Positions 39,051 through 47,406 of a stretch of 64,000 nucleotides of DNA are shown piece after piece. The translations under genes were made by a program, and so were the position numbers. The notes below the pieces were generated by a model. It was not told the DNA's origin, did no database searches, and saw only the letters and a program-made list of their open reading frames with translations. The DNA is from Halorhabdus utahensis DSM 12940 (GTDB taxonomy: Archaea > Halobacteriota > Halobacteria > Halobacteriales > Haloarculaceae), in NCBI RefSeq assembly GCF_000023945.1, contig NC_013158.1, positions 2,666,001 to 2,730,000 on the forward strand, in the 5' to 3' direction. Positions within the stretch are counted from its first letter, which is position 1; each line of letters opens with the position of its first letter.

Positions 39051-39956
39051 TCAGGCACCCCCCGTGTAGGCGGCGAAGAGATCCTCTAAGCTCGCCTCGC
39101 TGGTTTCGATGTTCTCGACGGTCGCGCCTGCCTGCTGACAGGCCTCCACGACGGCTGCCTTTGCCGGGTTCTCACACCCGGCGACGATGGAGTACCCGTC
39201 GACGCGGACGGACGTGACTCCCTCGATGGCACTGATCTCGTCGCCCAATCTGTCAGGCACGGTATCGAGCGTCACGGTCATCTCGCCGGTCGTGCCGGCC
39301 GCCTCCCGGAGGCCGTCGATGGAGTCGACGGCGACGAGGTTGCCGTAATCGAGAATGCCGACCCGATCACAGACCGCCTCGACCTGCTGGAGGATGTGAC
39401 TCGAGAAGAACACGGTTGCGCCGCGTTCGGCTTCAGCCCGAACGATCTCGCGCATCTGTCGCGCGCCGTTCGGATCGAGGCCGGTCGTCGGTTCGTCGAG
39501 GATGAGCAGGTCGGGCTCTCCCACGAGGGCCATCCCGAGCATGAGCCGCTGGGTCATCCCCTTCGAGTAGCCGCTGGCGGGTCGATCGGCCGCGTGGTCG
39601 ATGCCAACCCGCTCGACGATCCGCCCCGGATCGTCGTCGGCGTTCTTCGCTTCGACGGTGAATTCGACGTGCTGGCGGCCGGTCATCTCGCCGAGCGGAC
39701 CGAACCGTTCGGGCAACACGCCGGTTCGTTCCCGGACGGCGACGGTCTCGTCCTGTGCGTCCATGTCGAGTACCTCCGCGTGACCGGCCGTCGGTCGGGC
39801 GTGATCGAGCAGAATATCGATCGTGGTGGACTTCCCCGCGCCGTTGGGGCCGAGAAAGCCGAACACCTCGCCGTCTTCGACGGTCAGGTCGACTGACTGG
39901 AGGGCGGTGACGTCACCGTACGTCTTGGTGACGTCAGTAAGGTCGATGGCGACCAT
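39051..39956 (-). CDS. ABC transporter ATP-binding protein (pair 1)
   Basis: 301 aa. Walker A GPNGAGKSTTID, signature SGYSKGMTQRL (degenerate LSGGQ-type), Walker B LLILDEPTTGLDPNG and switch His in FFSSHILQQVE are all present. The C-terminal ~80 residues form the DUF4162-like appendix of NosF-type ATPases. It energises the permease encoded directly downstream. Immediately upstream (40009-40107) lies a fragment of another permease gene, which suggests this pair was once preceded by a further copy. Confidence 0.93.
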   Translation of the reverse strand: MVAIDLTDVTKTYGDVTALQSVDLTVEDGEVFGFLGPNGAGKSTTIDILLDHARPTAGHAEVLDMDAQDETVAVRERTGVLPERFGPLGEMTGRQHVEFTVEAKNADDDPGRIVERVGIDHAADRPASGYSKGMTQRLMLGMALVGEPDLLILDEPTTGLDPNGARQMREIVRAEAERGATVFFSSHILQQVEAVCDRVGILDYGNLVAVDSIDGLREAAGTTGEMTVTLDTVPDRLGDEISAIEGVTSVRVDGYSIVAGCENPAKAAVVEACQQAGATVENIETSEASLEDLFAAYTGGA

Positions 39957-40008
39957 GCCCGCCTGTTTTTATGGTGCCGTGATAATTCTTGTCGTTTCGA
40001 CAGCGGGC

Positions 40009-40107
40009 CTACAGATCCGCCGTCGAGAACTGTCGGTAGCCGATCGCGAGCGGCACGACCAGCCAGAATGCGAGCATGACGACGCCGATTCGTGGCATTT
40101 GGTAGAA
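40009..40107 (-). pseudogene. 3'-end remnant of an ABC-2 permease gene
   Basis: On the minus strand this reads VVMLAFWLVVPLAIGYRQF, then STADL and a stop: the C-terminus of the intact permease encoded at 42051-42881 (whose end is YRQFSKADL). Similarity begins near 40107 (GGTAGAA) and upstream coding sequence is missing. It marks one edge of the AT-rich island. Confidence 0.85.
40023..40080. repeat. 58-bp direct repeat, left copy (island boundary)
   Basis: Identical to 42065-42122 except for one base (C at 40054 versus G at 42096). Both copies lie in the 3' end of permease coding sequence, and similarity decays on either side. The pair brackets about 2 kb of AT-rich sequence. Confidence 0.85.
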
Positions 40108-40463
40108 TGTGACTGTTCTACCCGTCTTTGCTATTCATATAACCTGAATTCGGTTGCAGAATCCATTCTAACATTGATGTATTGCTCTGTCGAAGTACAT
40201 TATTTATGGATATTTGTCTTGCGATTGGTCGCCATTAAGAACCAGATATACCTGATTCAAATAGTGGTTGCCACCAGTTGAATTCGGTGTCTACTGTCCC
40301 GTCGCGGGTTTCGCCTTGCTACCGAGACCCTACTTTCTAAGAGCGTATATCTATACCTCATTCAATCTATTCGTTTTACAAATATAAAATGTAGAATGGT
40401 AACTAGATTGATACGGTCAAGTTGAGGGATTGAGTAACAAGCAGGTCGTAGTGAGTGGTGATT
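40108..40463. other. AT-rich spacer at the left side of the island
   Basis: About 356 bp, markedly AT-rich, with no gene seen. It contains several TATA-like runs (TTATTTATGG near 40200, AAGAGCGTATATCTATACC near 40338) and leads into the transposase relic. Confidence 0.5.
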
Positions 40464-40842
40464 ATGAAACTCGCAGACCTGACAAAGAACACGCTTAGAC
40501 GTGGAGAATCAAGACAATTAGGAGAACGAGCGTAGGCCAATACCCGGGGGTGTTTCGCCGTTTGACTTCACTCGATGGAGTTTTCGTTGCGGAAGTTGGG
40601 GCTGTCCTGGATTGGCTAGATGTCGAACGCTGTCATCAAGTGAACTGGTACGGGAAGGAGACGCTTGCCGAAGACCAGCGCGAACCACCGTGGCAGCGCC
40701 GTCGCGGGTCGCGGTCGATTAGAAACAAATCAAGATTATCGACGAAAAGAGTGGCTCTGCGCCGCCATCGACACCGAATCGACACTCTTGCTTGATGTAG
40801 ACCTGATCATCCGCCGCGGGACTGACCTTGCGATGATATCAT
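40464..40842 (+). pseudogene. Degenerate IS6-type transposase fragment
   Basis: An ATG at 40464 starts MKLADLTKN, but the frame is soon interrupted. Transposase-like pieces follow in shifting frames: FAV-stop-LHSMEFSLRK, VLDWLDVERCHQVNW, then EWLCAAIDTESTLLLDVDL and RRGTDLA. The last part is the catalytic-core neighbourhood of IS6-family haloarchaeal transposases (AAIDxE(S/T)xLLLDVxLxxRRGTD). Several stops and at least two frameshifts are present and the C-terminal third is missing. No terminal inverted repeats were identified. Confidence 0.75.
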
Positions 40843-41046
40843 GTAAATATAACTAAGTATATGTTGTCCTATTAATATACTCGCTCCTCCGAAGAACGAT
40901 CCGACAATTACGGGAAGTATTTTTCCACCAAGAATATATTCAGAAAACAAAATACCAACTAGAAATCCAATGAGAAAAAATACAGGATTTAGAAACCAGT
41001 GTTGACTTCGATGAAACAAGGGACTATCGGTTAAATAATCCATCAT
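40807..41046 (-). CDS. Small two-TM membrane protein of the AT-rich island
   Basis: 79 aa. Two hydrophobic segments (about residues 19-37 and 43-68) separated by GGKILP. The C-terminal end (SSQGQSRGG) runs antisense through the transposase relic, so it may have been acquired there. It lies 36 bp downstream of the Tat-exported precursor gene on the same strand. Size, topology and position would suit an immunity or export helper for that product, but this is inference from context; no family was recognised. Confidence 0.5.
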   Translation of the reverse strand: MMDYLTDSPLFHRSQHWFLNPVFFLIGFLVGILFSEYILGGKILPVIVGSFFGGASILIGQHILSYIYMISSQGQSRGG

Positions 41047-41082
41047 TGTATCTACCTTGTATTTATATAATTTGGAAATTAT

Positions 41083-41832
41083 TCACTGATAAATCGGGGA
41101 GACATTTATATACCAGTCGATCATTCCCGGGAAACTATCAAAACTCCTGCAATCTTCATGAGAATACACATGCCCACTTGCACCACCAAATTTGACCAAT
41201 GGCGCTCCTAAAAACCCAGTACTGTCCCACATCCCGAATGTAGTCTTATTCCCTCCAGAATTCACATCAATAAGAATAGATCCGAGCAGTGAACAAGCCG
41301 CACCCGCCAATGCGTTTAGTAAAGTACCAATTCCTGGAATTAGGGAACATATTGCCCCACCGACAGCTGATGCAGTATAATTCCCGAGGTCTTTTCCTGT
41401 AGTGAATGCAACTCCTGCTTCATACTGTGTCGTACCTAAATGGCTTCCAATTTTGCCACCCCATGGTTCGGAGTAACGAATTAGGTCGACAGATTTCGCA
41501 TCCAACTCACTGATACTCCGCTCATGTCGACTGATCTCGTTCATCGCTTCCGGATTCATTTCTGCTACTTCCCCAATAGACGCAACCCCTTCAACATGAT
41601 CAGCAATGATGAATTTGCCGTCTGGTTCCCTATTCTCCTTTAGAAGTGTTTTTTCTGAGGTTGCTTGAATGACCTCAAAATCACAACCTCCCTTATCGTT
41701 TATCGGCTTATTATTTGCTTTCTTCTGTATTCCAATATCGTTTGGCGTACCCTTCGCATTAGCCACACCAATTCCGGAACTTCCAACTAGCAATCCGATA
41801 CCTCCTTTCTTAAGCAGATCTCTCCTCTGCAT
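41083..41832 (-). CDS. Tat-exported precursor with C-terminal hydrophobic Gly/Ala segment (bacteriocin-like)
   Basis: 249 aa from the ATG at 41832 (the frame extends to 41913 but the signal starts here). N-terminus MQRRDLLKKGGIGLLVGSSG is a Tat signal. A hydrophilic middle is followed by a hydrophobic, Gly/Ala-rich stretch around residues 150-190 (NYTASAVGGAICSLIPGIG, then LLNALAGAACSLLGSILI) and a tail with GMWDSTGFLGAP and CRSFDSF. Four Cys are present. A long Tat-dependent precursor with a Gly/Ala-rich membrane-active-looking segment recalls halocin precursors, but no residue-level match to a known halocin was seen. Base composition is far more AT-rich than its neighbours, indicating transfer. 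Confidence 0.6.
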   Translation of the reverse strand: MQRRDLLKKGGIGLLVGSSGIGVANAKGTPNDIGIQKKANNKPINDKGGCDFEVIQATSEKTLLKENREPDGKFIIADHVEGVASIGEVAEMNPEAMNEISRHERSISELDAKSVDLIRYSEPWGGKIGSHLGTTQYEAGVAFTTGKDLGNYTASAVGGAICSLIPGIGTLLNALAGAACSLLGSILIDVNSGGNKTTFGMWDSTGFLGAPLVKFGGASGHVYSHEDCRSFDSFPGMIDWYINVSPIYQ

Positions 41833-42050
41833 ATCCAAATTACCATTCAATCTAATACCACATAAATTCTTCCATTCTGAAATACACTTTATATCTGCAT
41901 ATGTTCTATACACATTTGTGGATGGAAAATACCCTAATCCAGACTTTGTTTCTGACAGTAGTGCGAGAATATTTTACATGTTCGCAAATATTTGGCCCAA
42001 ATCAAAATTTTGATATCTGCGGGAAAAACCAAAAAGACCAAGCTAAATCT

Positions 42051-42881
42051 TCAGAGATCTGCCTTCGAGAACTGTCGGTAGCCGATCGCGAGCGGGACGA
42101 CCAGCCAGAATGCGAGCATGACCACACCGACCCACGGCGTCTGGTAGAACGCATCGGCCGCGGTTTCATCTGCCAGGCCGATGTCGCCGGGGATGAGCGC
42201 GGTCAGACCGGTCGTGTATGCTGCACTCGGTGGCACCTGTGCAAGGATGTAGATCCATTCGGGGTCGTTACTCACGAACGAGAGTTCCCGAGAGATCCAT
42301 GAGATGCCAACCAAGACGCCACCCCATAGCAATTCGAAGACGAAGAAAAAGCCGATCGTCAGCATCGAGGCGCGGCTGGTCGATCCCGTGAGTGCTGAGA
42401 GGCCCACCATAATAGAAATATACGTAAGGACGAAGATGAGCGACATCAACAACAGCGCGCCAAGTGCGACGGGTGCAACCTCGCCCATCAGCGCGGTCCC
42501 CAGTGCTGCGCCCGCGACCAGGCCAATGAGCGTCGGGACGACCAGCGTCGCACTTCGGCCCAGCACTTTCCCCAGTAGGACGTCCCGGCGGGTGTGTGGA
42601 AGCGAAAGGAGGATCTTGATCGATCCACTTTCGCGCTCGCCCGCGATCGCCTTGTACGCGATCACGATCGCCGTGATTGAGACGAACAGCCCGATCTGGC
42701 TGGCGAGGAAGTACGCCAGTCCTTTCGCTGTCTGCTCTTCGATACCCATCTCCGTCGTGAACTCGGCGAACACATAGGCGATCAGCAGCGACAGCAAAAT
42801 GAAGATCACCGAGAGTCCCCATAGCGCCTTCGAGCGTAACGCGTCCTGGAAGTCCTTCTTCGCGACGGCGAGCGTGCTCAT
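42051..42881 (-). CDS. ABC-2 type transporter permease (pair 2)
   Basis: 276 aa, six TM helices. AIAGERESGSIKILLSLPHTRRDVLLG is the ABC-2 coupling-helix signature. The start overlaps the upstream ATPase stop by 4 nt (ATGA), so the two are co-translated. Its 3' end is duplicated 2 kb away (40009-40107), and the AT-rich island begins directly after its stop. Substrate unknown; the bacteriocin-like gene next to it makes export or self-protection conceivable, but the pair looks older than the island. Confidence 0.9.
   Translation of the reverse strand: MSTLAVAKKDFQDALRSKALWGLSVIFILLSLLIAYVFAEFTTEMGIEEQTAKGLAYFLASQIGLFVSITAIVIAYKAIAGERESGSIKILLSLPHTRRDVLLGKVLGRSATLVVPTLIGLVAGAALGTALMGEVAPVALGALLLMSLIFVLTYISIMVGLSALTGSTSRASMLTIGFFFVFELLWGGVLVGISWISRELSFVSNDPEWIYILAQVPPSAAYTTGLTALIPGDIGLADETAADAFYQTPWVGVVMLAFWLVVPLAIGYRQFSKADL
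42065..42122. repeat. 58-bp direct repeat, right copy (island boundary)
   Basis: Matches 40023-40080 with one mismatch. It lies inside the 3' end of the intact permease gene, so the gene stays complete at this edge. Confidence 0.85.
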
Positions 42882-43789
42882 CGTGATCCCTCCGTGTAGC
42901 TCATGAATATCTCCTCGAGTGACGTCTCCTCCGTGCGGAAGTCCGTCACCTCGTGACCGGCGTCCTCAAGCGCAGAGAGGACCCGCGTCTTCGAACCGTT
43001 GCCGACCGAGACGGTGAGGCCGCCGTCGCGTCGACGGACCTCGGTGACGCCGCTGACGCTTTCGACGACGGCGATCGCGTCGTCGGTGACGGTTGCGAGT
43101 TCGACCCGTAGCGTCGCGCCGTCGCCGGCCGCCTCTCGGAGGCCGTCGATGGAGTCCACGGCGACGAGTTCGCCCGCCCGGAGGATGCCGACCCGGTCAC
43201 AGACGGCCTCGACCTGCTCCATGATGTGGCTGGAGAAGAACACCGTCGCACCGCGCTCGGCTTCCTCGCGGACGATTTCGCGAATCTCCCGTGCGCCGGC
43301 AGGGTCGAGTCCCGTCGAGGGCTCGTCGAGGATAAGCAACTCGGGCTCGCCGACCAATGCCATCGCCAGCGTGAGCCGTTGTTTCATCCCCTTGGAGTAC
43401 TCGCCGGCCTTCCGGTCTGCGGCCTCCGGGATGCCGACTCGCTCTAAGAGCGCGTCGGGGTTGTCGTCGACCTTCTTCGAGTCAATCACGAACTGGACGT
43501 GCTGGCGACCGGTGAGTCGGCCGTACACCTGATACCCTTCCGGAAGGACGCCAGTCCGACGGCGGATCTCCTGGGACTGGTCCTGAGCGTCCATACCCAG
43601 CACTGTCGCTGACCCGCTCGTCGGCCGGACAAAGTCAAGCAGAATGTTGATCGTCGTGGACTTCCCCGCTCCGTTGGGCCCGAGAAAGCCGAAAATCTCC
43701 CCCTCCTTGACCCGAAGGTCGACGCCGTCGAGGGCGAAGATATCGTCCCCAAACCGCTTTCCTAATTCGTTCGTTTCGATTGCTGGCAT
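42878..43789 (-). CDS. ABC transporter ATP-binding protein (pair 2)
   Basis: 303 aa. Walker A GPNGAGKSTTINILL, signature GEYSKGMKQRLTL, Walker B LLILDEPSTGLDPAG and switch His FFSSHIMEQVE are intact, with the same C-terminal appendix as the pair 1 ATPase (SIDGLREAAGDGATLRVEL). The two ATPases are clearly paralogous, which points to a tandem duplication of the exporter pair. First gene of a two-gene operon. Confidence 0.93.
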   Translation of the reverse strand: MPAIETNELGKRFGDDIFALDGVDLRVKEGEIFGFLGPNGAGKSTTINILLDFVRPTSGSATVLGMDAQDQSQEIRRRTGVLPEGYQVYGRLTGRQHVQFVIDSKKVDDNPDALLERVGIPEAADRKAGEYSKGMKQRLTLAMALVGEPELLILDEPSTGLDPAGAREIREIVREEAERGATVFFSSHIMEQVEAVCDRVGILRAGELVAVDSIDGLREAAGDGATLRVELATVTDDAIAVVESVSGVTEVRRRDGGLTVSVGNGSKTRVLSALEDAGHEVTDFRTEETSLEEIFMSYTEGSR

Positions 43790-43892
43790 GTCTCGAACGG
43801 CGATACGCCGGATTCCCTCTTATAATCACGTGTCAGGTTTCAGGGCCGGAAGGTCACCTGTCGTTTCAGGTATCGCCGACCGGCTGCCGTCA

Positions 43893-44120
43893 TCACCGTC
43901 GCTCGACGCGCCAGGTCGTCGCGTTCGAATAGGCCCACCGCTCGACGTCGAGATCGTCGGCTTCTTCTCTGAGATCCGCGAACAGCTGGCCGATCTCGCG
44001 AGTCGAGAGTTCGAGGTCGCGGGCGACGAACTTGCTCTTGAGATAGCACTCGCCCTCGGCCGTCCGGTCGTGGAGGTACGCTCTGAGCCGCTGGCGTTTC
44101 GTGTCCGTCGTGGCCGTCAT
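43893..44120 (-). CDS. DUF7123-like small protein
   Basis: 75 aa: RQRLRAYLHDRTAEGECYLKS, then FVARDLELSTREIGQLFADL and WAYSNATTWRVERR. The middle looks like a winged-helix recognition segment. The ending TTWRV is characteristic of this small haloarchaeal family, which has no assigned function. It overlaps the preceding membrane-protein gene by 4 nt and is likely co-transcribed with it. Confidence 0.78.
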   Translation of the reverse strand: MTATTDTKRQRLRAYLHDRTAEGECYLKSKFVARDLELSTREIGQLFADLREEADDLDVERWAYSNATTWRVERR

Positions 44121-44389
44121 CGGGATCCCTCCGTGACTGGCCGGCGGTCACTCGATCCAGCGATCCAGCCGGCCGCGGGGTCGTGGTACTGGCCGACGAC
44201 CAGACAGACGACGTTCGCGAGGAGGACGAGTGCGACGACGTCGGCCGACGTCGGCACGACTGCCAGTAACGCGATCGCGACCGGTGGGAAGATCACCGCA
44301 CCCCAGAACCCGATCGCCAGGACCGCTCGCCGGAGCGTCGATTCGACGGTTCGGTTTCGATCGTCGGGCGGGAGACCAATCCAGTCCAT
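44117..44389 (-). CDS. Small two-TM hypothetical protein
   Basis: 90 aa from the ATG at 44389 (a GTG at 44401 is in frame). Two adjacent hydrophobic segments (about residues 24-42 and 48-66) form a hairpin, followed by HDPAAGWIAG. The stop overlaps the DUF7123-like gene. No family with known function was recognised. Confidence 0.6.
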   Translation of the reverse strand: MDWIGLPPDDRNRTVESTLRRAVLAIGFWGAVIFPPVAIALLAVVPTSADVVALVLLANVVCLVVGQYHDPAAGWIAGSSDRRPVTEGSR

Positions 44390-44509
44390 GTTCTCCCCCA
44401 CGGACCCGTCCCTTCAAAATGTCACGGTAGGTCAAACTCTCCTTTGAGCTTGCCGCCCTTTGCTTCTGCGCCGAGTCCCTTCTCCGAACTCGCTTCGTTC
44501 ACGGTGTCC

Positions 44510-44773
44510 TCACACTGGATCGTCGGGTTCGTGCTGTTCGGCCATCCGCTCGGCTTCGCGGACGTATCGGTCCCGTTCCGACTCATCGACGGGTTCCAGC
44601 CGATCAGGTTCGATCTCGATGGCGGCCGTCACCTGCTCTTTCATCAGTAACGCGGTCGATCGTTGCTGGGTAACGGCTCGCGAGCCGTCCGGCGTCGCGT
44701 AGATGAGTGTCACGAGGTCCTCGTCGTAGAAGTCCCGCTCGACGAGCCAGCACTGAACGGTGTCATCGGTCAT
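44510..44773 (-). CDS. Small conserved-looking haloarchaeal protein
   Basis: 87 aa from the ATG at 44773; the in-frame extension to 44845 has no protein character. The sequence begins with a beta-rich half (VQCWLVERDFYDEDLVTLIY, ATPDGSRAVTQQRS) and ends with an acidic helix (ESERDRYVREAERMAEQ). It has no metal ligands, signal or TM helix. Function unknown. Downstream to 44425 there is a short open stretch in another frame that I do not annotate. Confidence 0.65.
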   Translation of the reverse strand: MTDDTVQCWLVERDFYDEDLVTLIYATPDGSRAVTQQRSTALLMKEQVTAAIEIEPDRLEPVDESERDRYVREAERMAEQHEPDDPV

Positions 44774-44883
44774 GGAAACCCGTTTGTCGGGTAGCGGGTT
44801 GTATCCTCCGACCGATCGTCGGCCCGACGACATCGTCGCCCCCACCCATTGATTTCTTGTGATCGGGCCACGTACTGCCAGTG

Positions 44884-45519
44884 ATGGCCGACTGGAGTGA
44901 TCGTGTCGAGGAGTTGCTCTACGAGGGCGAGGACGTGACCGAGCGCGTCTCGGCCGGCGACGCGCACGTGGTCGTCACGACCCACCGCGTACTGGCGTTC
45001 ACCCCCGCAATGGAGGGCGAGAACTTCCGCCAGGTCGAACGCCCCAACGTCACCGACGTCGCCGTCAAGTCCGGTGGTGAAGCCCGATTCCTGATGATGG
45101 GGCTCAGGACCGGCCTGTTCGGTATCGTCTTTCTCGCCGTCGGGTTACTCGTCGACTTCGGGGCGCTGATGGGCGACATCGATCTCACTGACACCGGCAG
45201 TACCGGGCAGTTGGGGATCGGTGGCATCCTCGGGATGGTCCAGGGGATGATCTCGATCATTTACAGTCTCGATGACTACATGCGCATGCTCGGCGCGCTG
45301 TTGTTGCTGGCCGCACTGGTTCCCACTGCAGTGTATCTCTACTCCCGGGAGACCCATCTGGTTCTGACGGTGGCTGGGGGCGAGGACCTCCCGATCGCGT
45401 CTTCGCCTGCGGACGCCGAGGAGACCCTGGCACGGCTCAGGGAAGCCATCCTGCCCGAGGGCATCCCTGCCGGGAGCGAGAGCCGATGGTCGATCGACCT
45501 GCTTGACCGCCTCGGGTGA
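44884..45519 (+). CDS. PH-like / multi-TM membrane protein
   Basis: 211 aa from the ATG at 44884 (a GTG directly before is possible). The N-terminal ~60 residues (GEDVTERVSAGDAHVVVTTH, RVLAFTP) resemble a small PH-like beta domain of the type that starts many haloarchaeal membrane proteins. Three hydrophobic segments follow (about residues 70-90, 103-125 and 133-152), then a short strand-rich piece (HLVLTVAGGEDLPIAS) and an amphipathic helix. Function unknown. It diverges from the gene at 44510-44773. Confidence 0.7.
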   Translation: MADWSDRVEELLYEGEDVTERVSAGDAHVVVTTHRVLAFTPAMEGENFRQVERPNVTDVAVKSGGEARFLMMGLRTGLFGIVFLAVGLLVDFGALMGDIDLTDTGSTGQLGIGGILGMVQGMISIIYSLDDYMRMLGALLLLAALVPTAVYLYSRETHLVLTVAGGEDLPIASSPADAEETLARLREAILPEGIPAGSESRWSIDLLDRLG

Positions 45520-45591
45520 CAGCGAACGCCCACTCCCGTACGGAATGTTGGGACGCCACGTTCAATTTGCTCTGGTCCGTACCTCGGGTCG

Positions 45592-47331
45592 ATGGATTCG
45601 GCCGAGGTTCGAACCCGTGCAGGTGATCTCCCGACGGAGCCTGGCGTCTACCAGTTTCTCGACAGCACGCGCGGGGACGCAACTGTGCTGTACGTCGGCA
45701 AGGCCGTCGACCTTCGGGATCGAGTCCGGTCGTACGCAGATCCTCGGGGTGAGCGCATCCGGCGGATGGTCGAGCGTGCCGCCGATATCGACGTCGTCGT
45801 CACCGACACCGAGACCCAGGCGCTCCTGCTGGAGGCGAACTTCATCAAGCGCTACCAACCACGGTACAACGTCCGGTTGCGCGACGACAAGTCCTACCCG
45901 CTCGTCCAACTCACCGACCACCCCACGCCGCGGATCGAGATCACGCGCGATCCCGACGAGGGCGCGGACGTCTTCGGCCCCTTCACCGACAAGAGCCAGG
46001 TCGAAACCGTCTGCAAGGCGATTCGGGAAACCTACGGCCTCCGTGGCTGTTCGGATCACAAGTACGCCAACCGCGACCGGCCGTGTCTGGACTACGATAT
46101 CGGCCTGTGTTCGGCCCCGTGTACGGGCGAGATCAATCCGGCAACCTACCGTGAGGACGTTGCGGCAATCCGGCGGTTCTTCCGCGGCGAGACCGGCGTG
46201 CTCGCGGAGCCGATCCGCGCAGAGATGGAGCGGGCCGCCGACTCGGCTGCCTTCGAGCGCGCGGCGAACCTCCGGGACCGACTCGCTGTCGTCGAGTCCT
46301 TCCACACGGGGGGCGGTGGGGCCGTCGAATCGACCCAGGACCGGACGACCGACGTGCTGGCCGTCGCCCTGGAGGGAGACGCGGCGACGGTCGCGCGACT
46401 CCACAGTACGGGGGGTTCGCTGGTCGATCGGGAGCGTCACGCCGTCGAGACCCCTGACGATCGACGGGCTGGCGACGTCCTCGCCGCCTTCGTCCCGCAG
46501 TACTACGCCGAGCGGGAGTTGCCCGATCGACTCCTTCTTTCGGAACGGTTACCGGACGACGACGTTCGCTCCTGGTTGACTTCGGCTGGTGTCGACGTGG
46601 TCGTCCCCGGCGCGGGACGGGAAGCGACGCTGGTCGATCTCGCACTGAAGAACGCGAGACGCAAGACGGGACAGGACGACGGCGTGGCCGCGCTCGCTGA
46701 CGCGCTCGGTCTCGATGCTGCCGACCGCATCGAGGGCTTCGACGTGAGCCACACCGGCGGTGGGAGTGTCGTCGGCAGCGACGTCTGTTTCGTCGACGGC
46801 ACCCCGGCGAAACCGGACTACCGCCGCAAGAAACTCCCCGAGGGAAACGACGACTACGCAGCCATGCGGTCGCTGATCGGCTGGCGAGCCGAGCGGGCCG
46901 TGGCAGGCCGTGACGATCGGCCCGATCCCGATCTGCTCCTGATCGACGGTGGCGAGGGACAGCTCGCGGCCGCTCGCGAGGCGCTCGACGCCGTCGGCTG
47001 GGACATCCCCGCGGTCGGCCTGGCGAAGGCCGAGGAGCGCGTGATCACACCCGAGCGAGTCTACAAGTGGGACGACGACGCGCCACAGTTGCAACTGCTC
47101 CAGCGCGTCCGCGACGAGGCCCACCGCTTTGCCGTTCAGTATCACGAGACACTCAGGGACGACGTGTCGACGGCACTCGACGACGTCCCGGGCGTCGGTC
47201 CCGAACTTCGGACGCGGCTGCTGGGGCGGTTCGGCAGCGTCGACGGGGTGCGGGAGGCGTCGCTGTCGGAACTACGCGACGTCCCAGGTGTCGGTGAAGC
47301 GACGGCGAAAACGATACGACGGCAGCTTTGA
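45592..47331 (+). CDS. uvrC: Excinuclease ABC subunit C
   Basis: 579 aa. N-terminal GIY-YIG nuclease (PGVYQFLDS then [17 protein letters not shown]), a Cys cluster region ([21 protein letters not shown] with CSAPC), a UVR motif ([15 protein letters not shown]), an RNase H-like second nuclease ([31 protein letters not shown]) and two C-terminal helix-hairpin-helix units ([25 protein letters not shown]). It makes both incisions in bacterial-type nucleotide excision repair, which haloarchaea possess. uvrA and uvrB are not in the window. Confidence 0.96.
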   Translation: MDSAEVRTRAGDLPTEPGVYQFLDSTRGDATVLYVGKAVDLRDRVRSYADPRGERIRRMVERAADIDVVVTDTETQALLLEANFIKRYQPRYNVRLRDDKSYPLVQLTDHPTPRIEITRDPDEGADVFGPFTDKSQVETVCKAIRETYGLRGCSDHKYANRDRPCLDYDIGLCSAPCTGEINPATYREDVAAIRRFFRGETGVLAEPIRAEMERAADSAAFERAANLRDRLAVVESFHTGGGGAVESTQDRTTDVLAVALEGDAATVARLHSTGGSLVDRERHAVETPDDRRAGDVLAAFVPQYYAERELPDRLLLSERLPDDDVRSWLTSAGVDVVVPGAGREATLVDLALKNARRKTGQDDGVAALADALGLDAADRIEGFDVSHTGGGSVVGSDVCFVDGTPAKPDYRRKKLPEGNDDYAAMRSLIGWRAERAVAGRDDRPDPDLLLIDGGEGQLAAAREALDAVGWDIPAVGLAKAEERVITPERVYKWDDDAPQLQLLQRVRDEAHRFAVQYHETLRDDVSTALDDVPGVGPELRTRLLGRFGSVDGVREASLSELRDVPGVGEATAKTIRRQL

Positions 47332-47372
47332 CGTGGGGTTTCGGAGTACTCTCCCGACGTGACCGAGGATTT

Positions 47373-47406
47373 ATTATGCACACGATAATATTATCGCATG
47401 CATAAT
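47373..47406. promoter_or_regulatory. 34-bp near-perfect palindrome overlapping a start codon
   Basis: From ATTATGCA at 47373 to TGCATAAT at 47406 the sequence equals its own reverse complement except for two adjacent position pairs, with CGATAATATTATCG as the perfect centre. The ATG of the ATPase gene (47405) is inside its last three bases, and its AT-rich arms cover the expected promoter. It is a strong operator candidate. Confidence 0.75.

Noticed and set aside
44425..44509. Short minus-strand coding stretch ending KGGKLKGEFDLP
   Set aside because: About 35 codons with protein-like composition, but only a GTG as start, overlap with the neighbouring gene and no recognised family; not enough to call.
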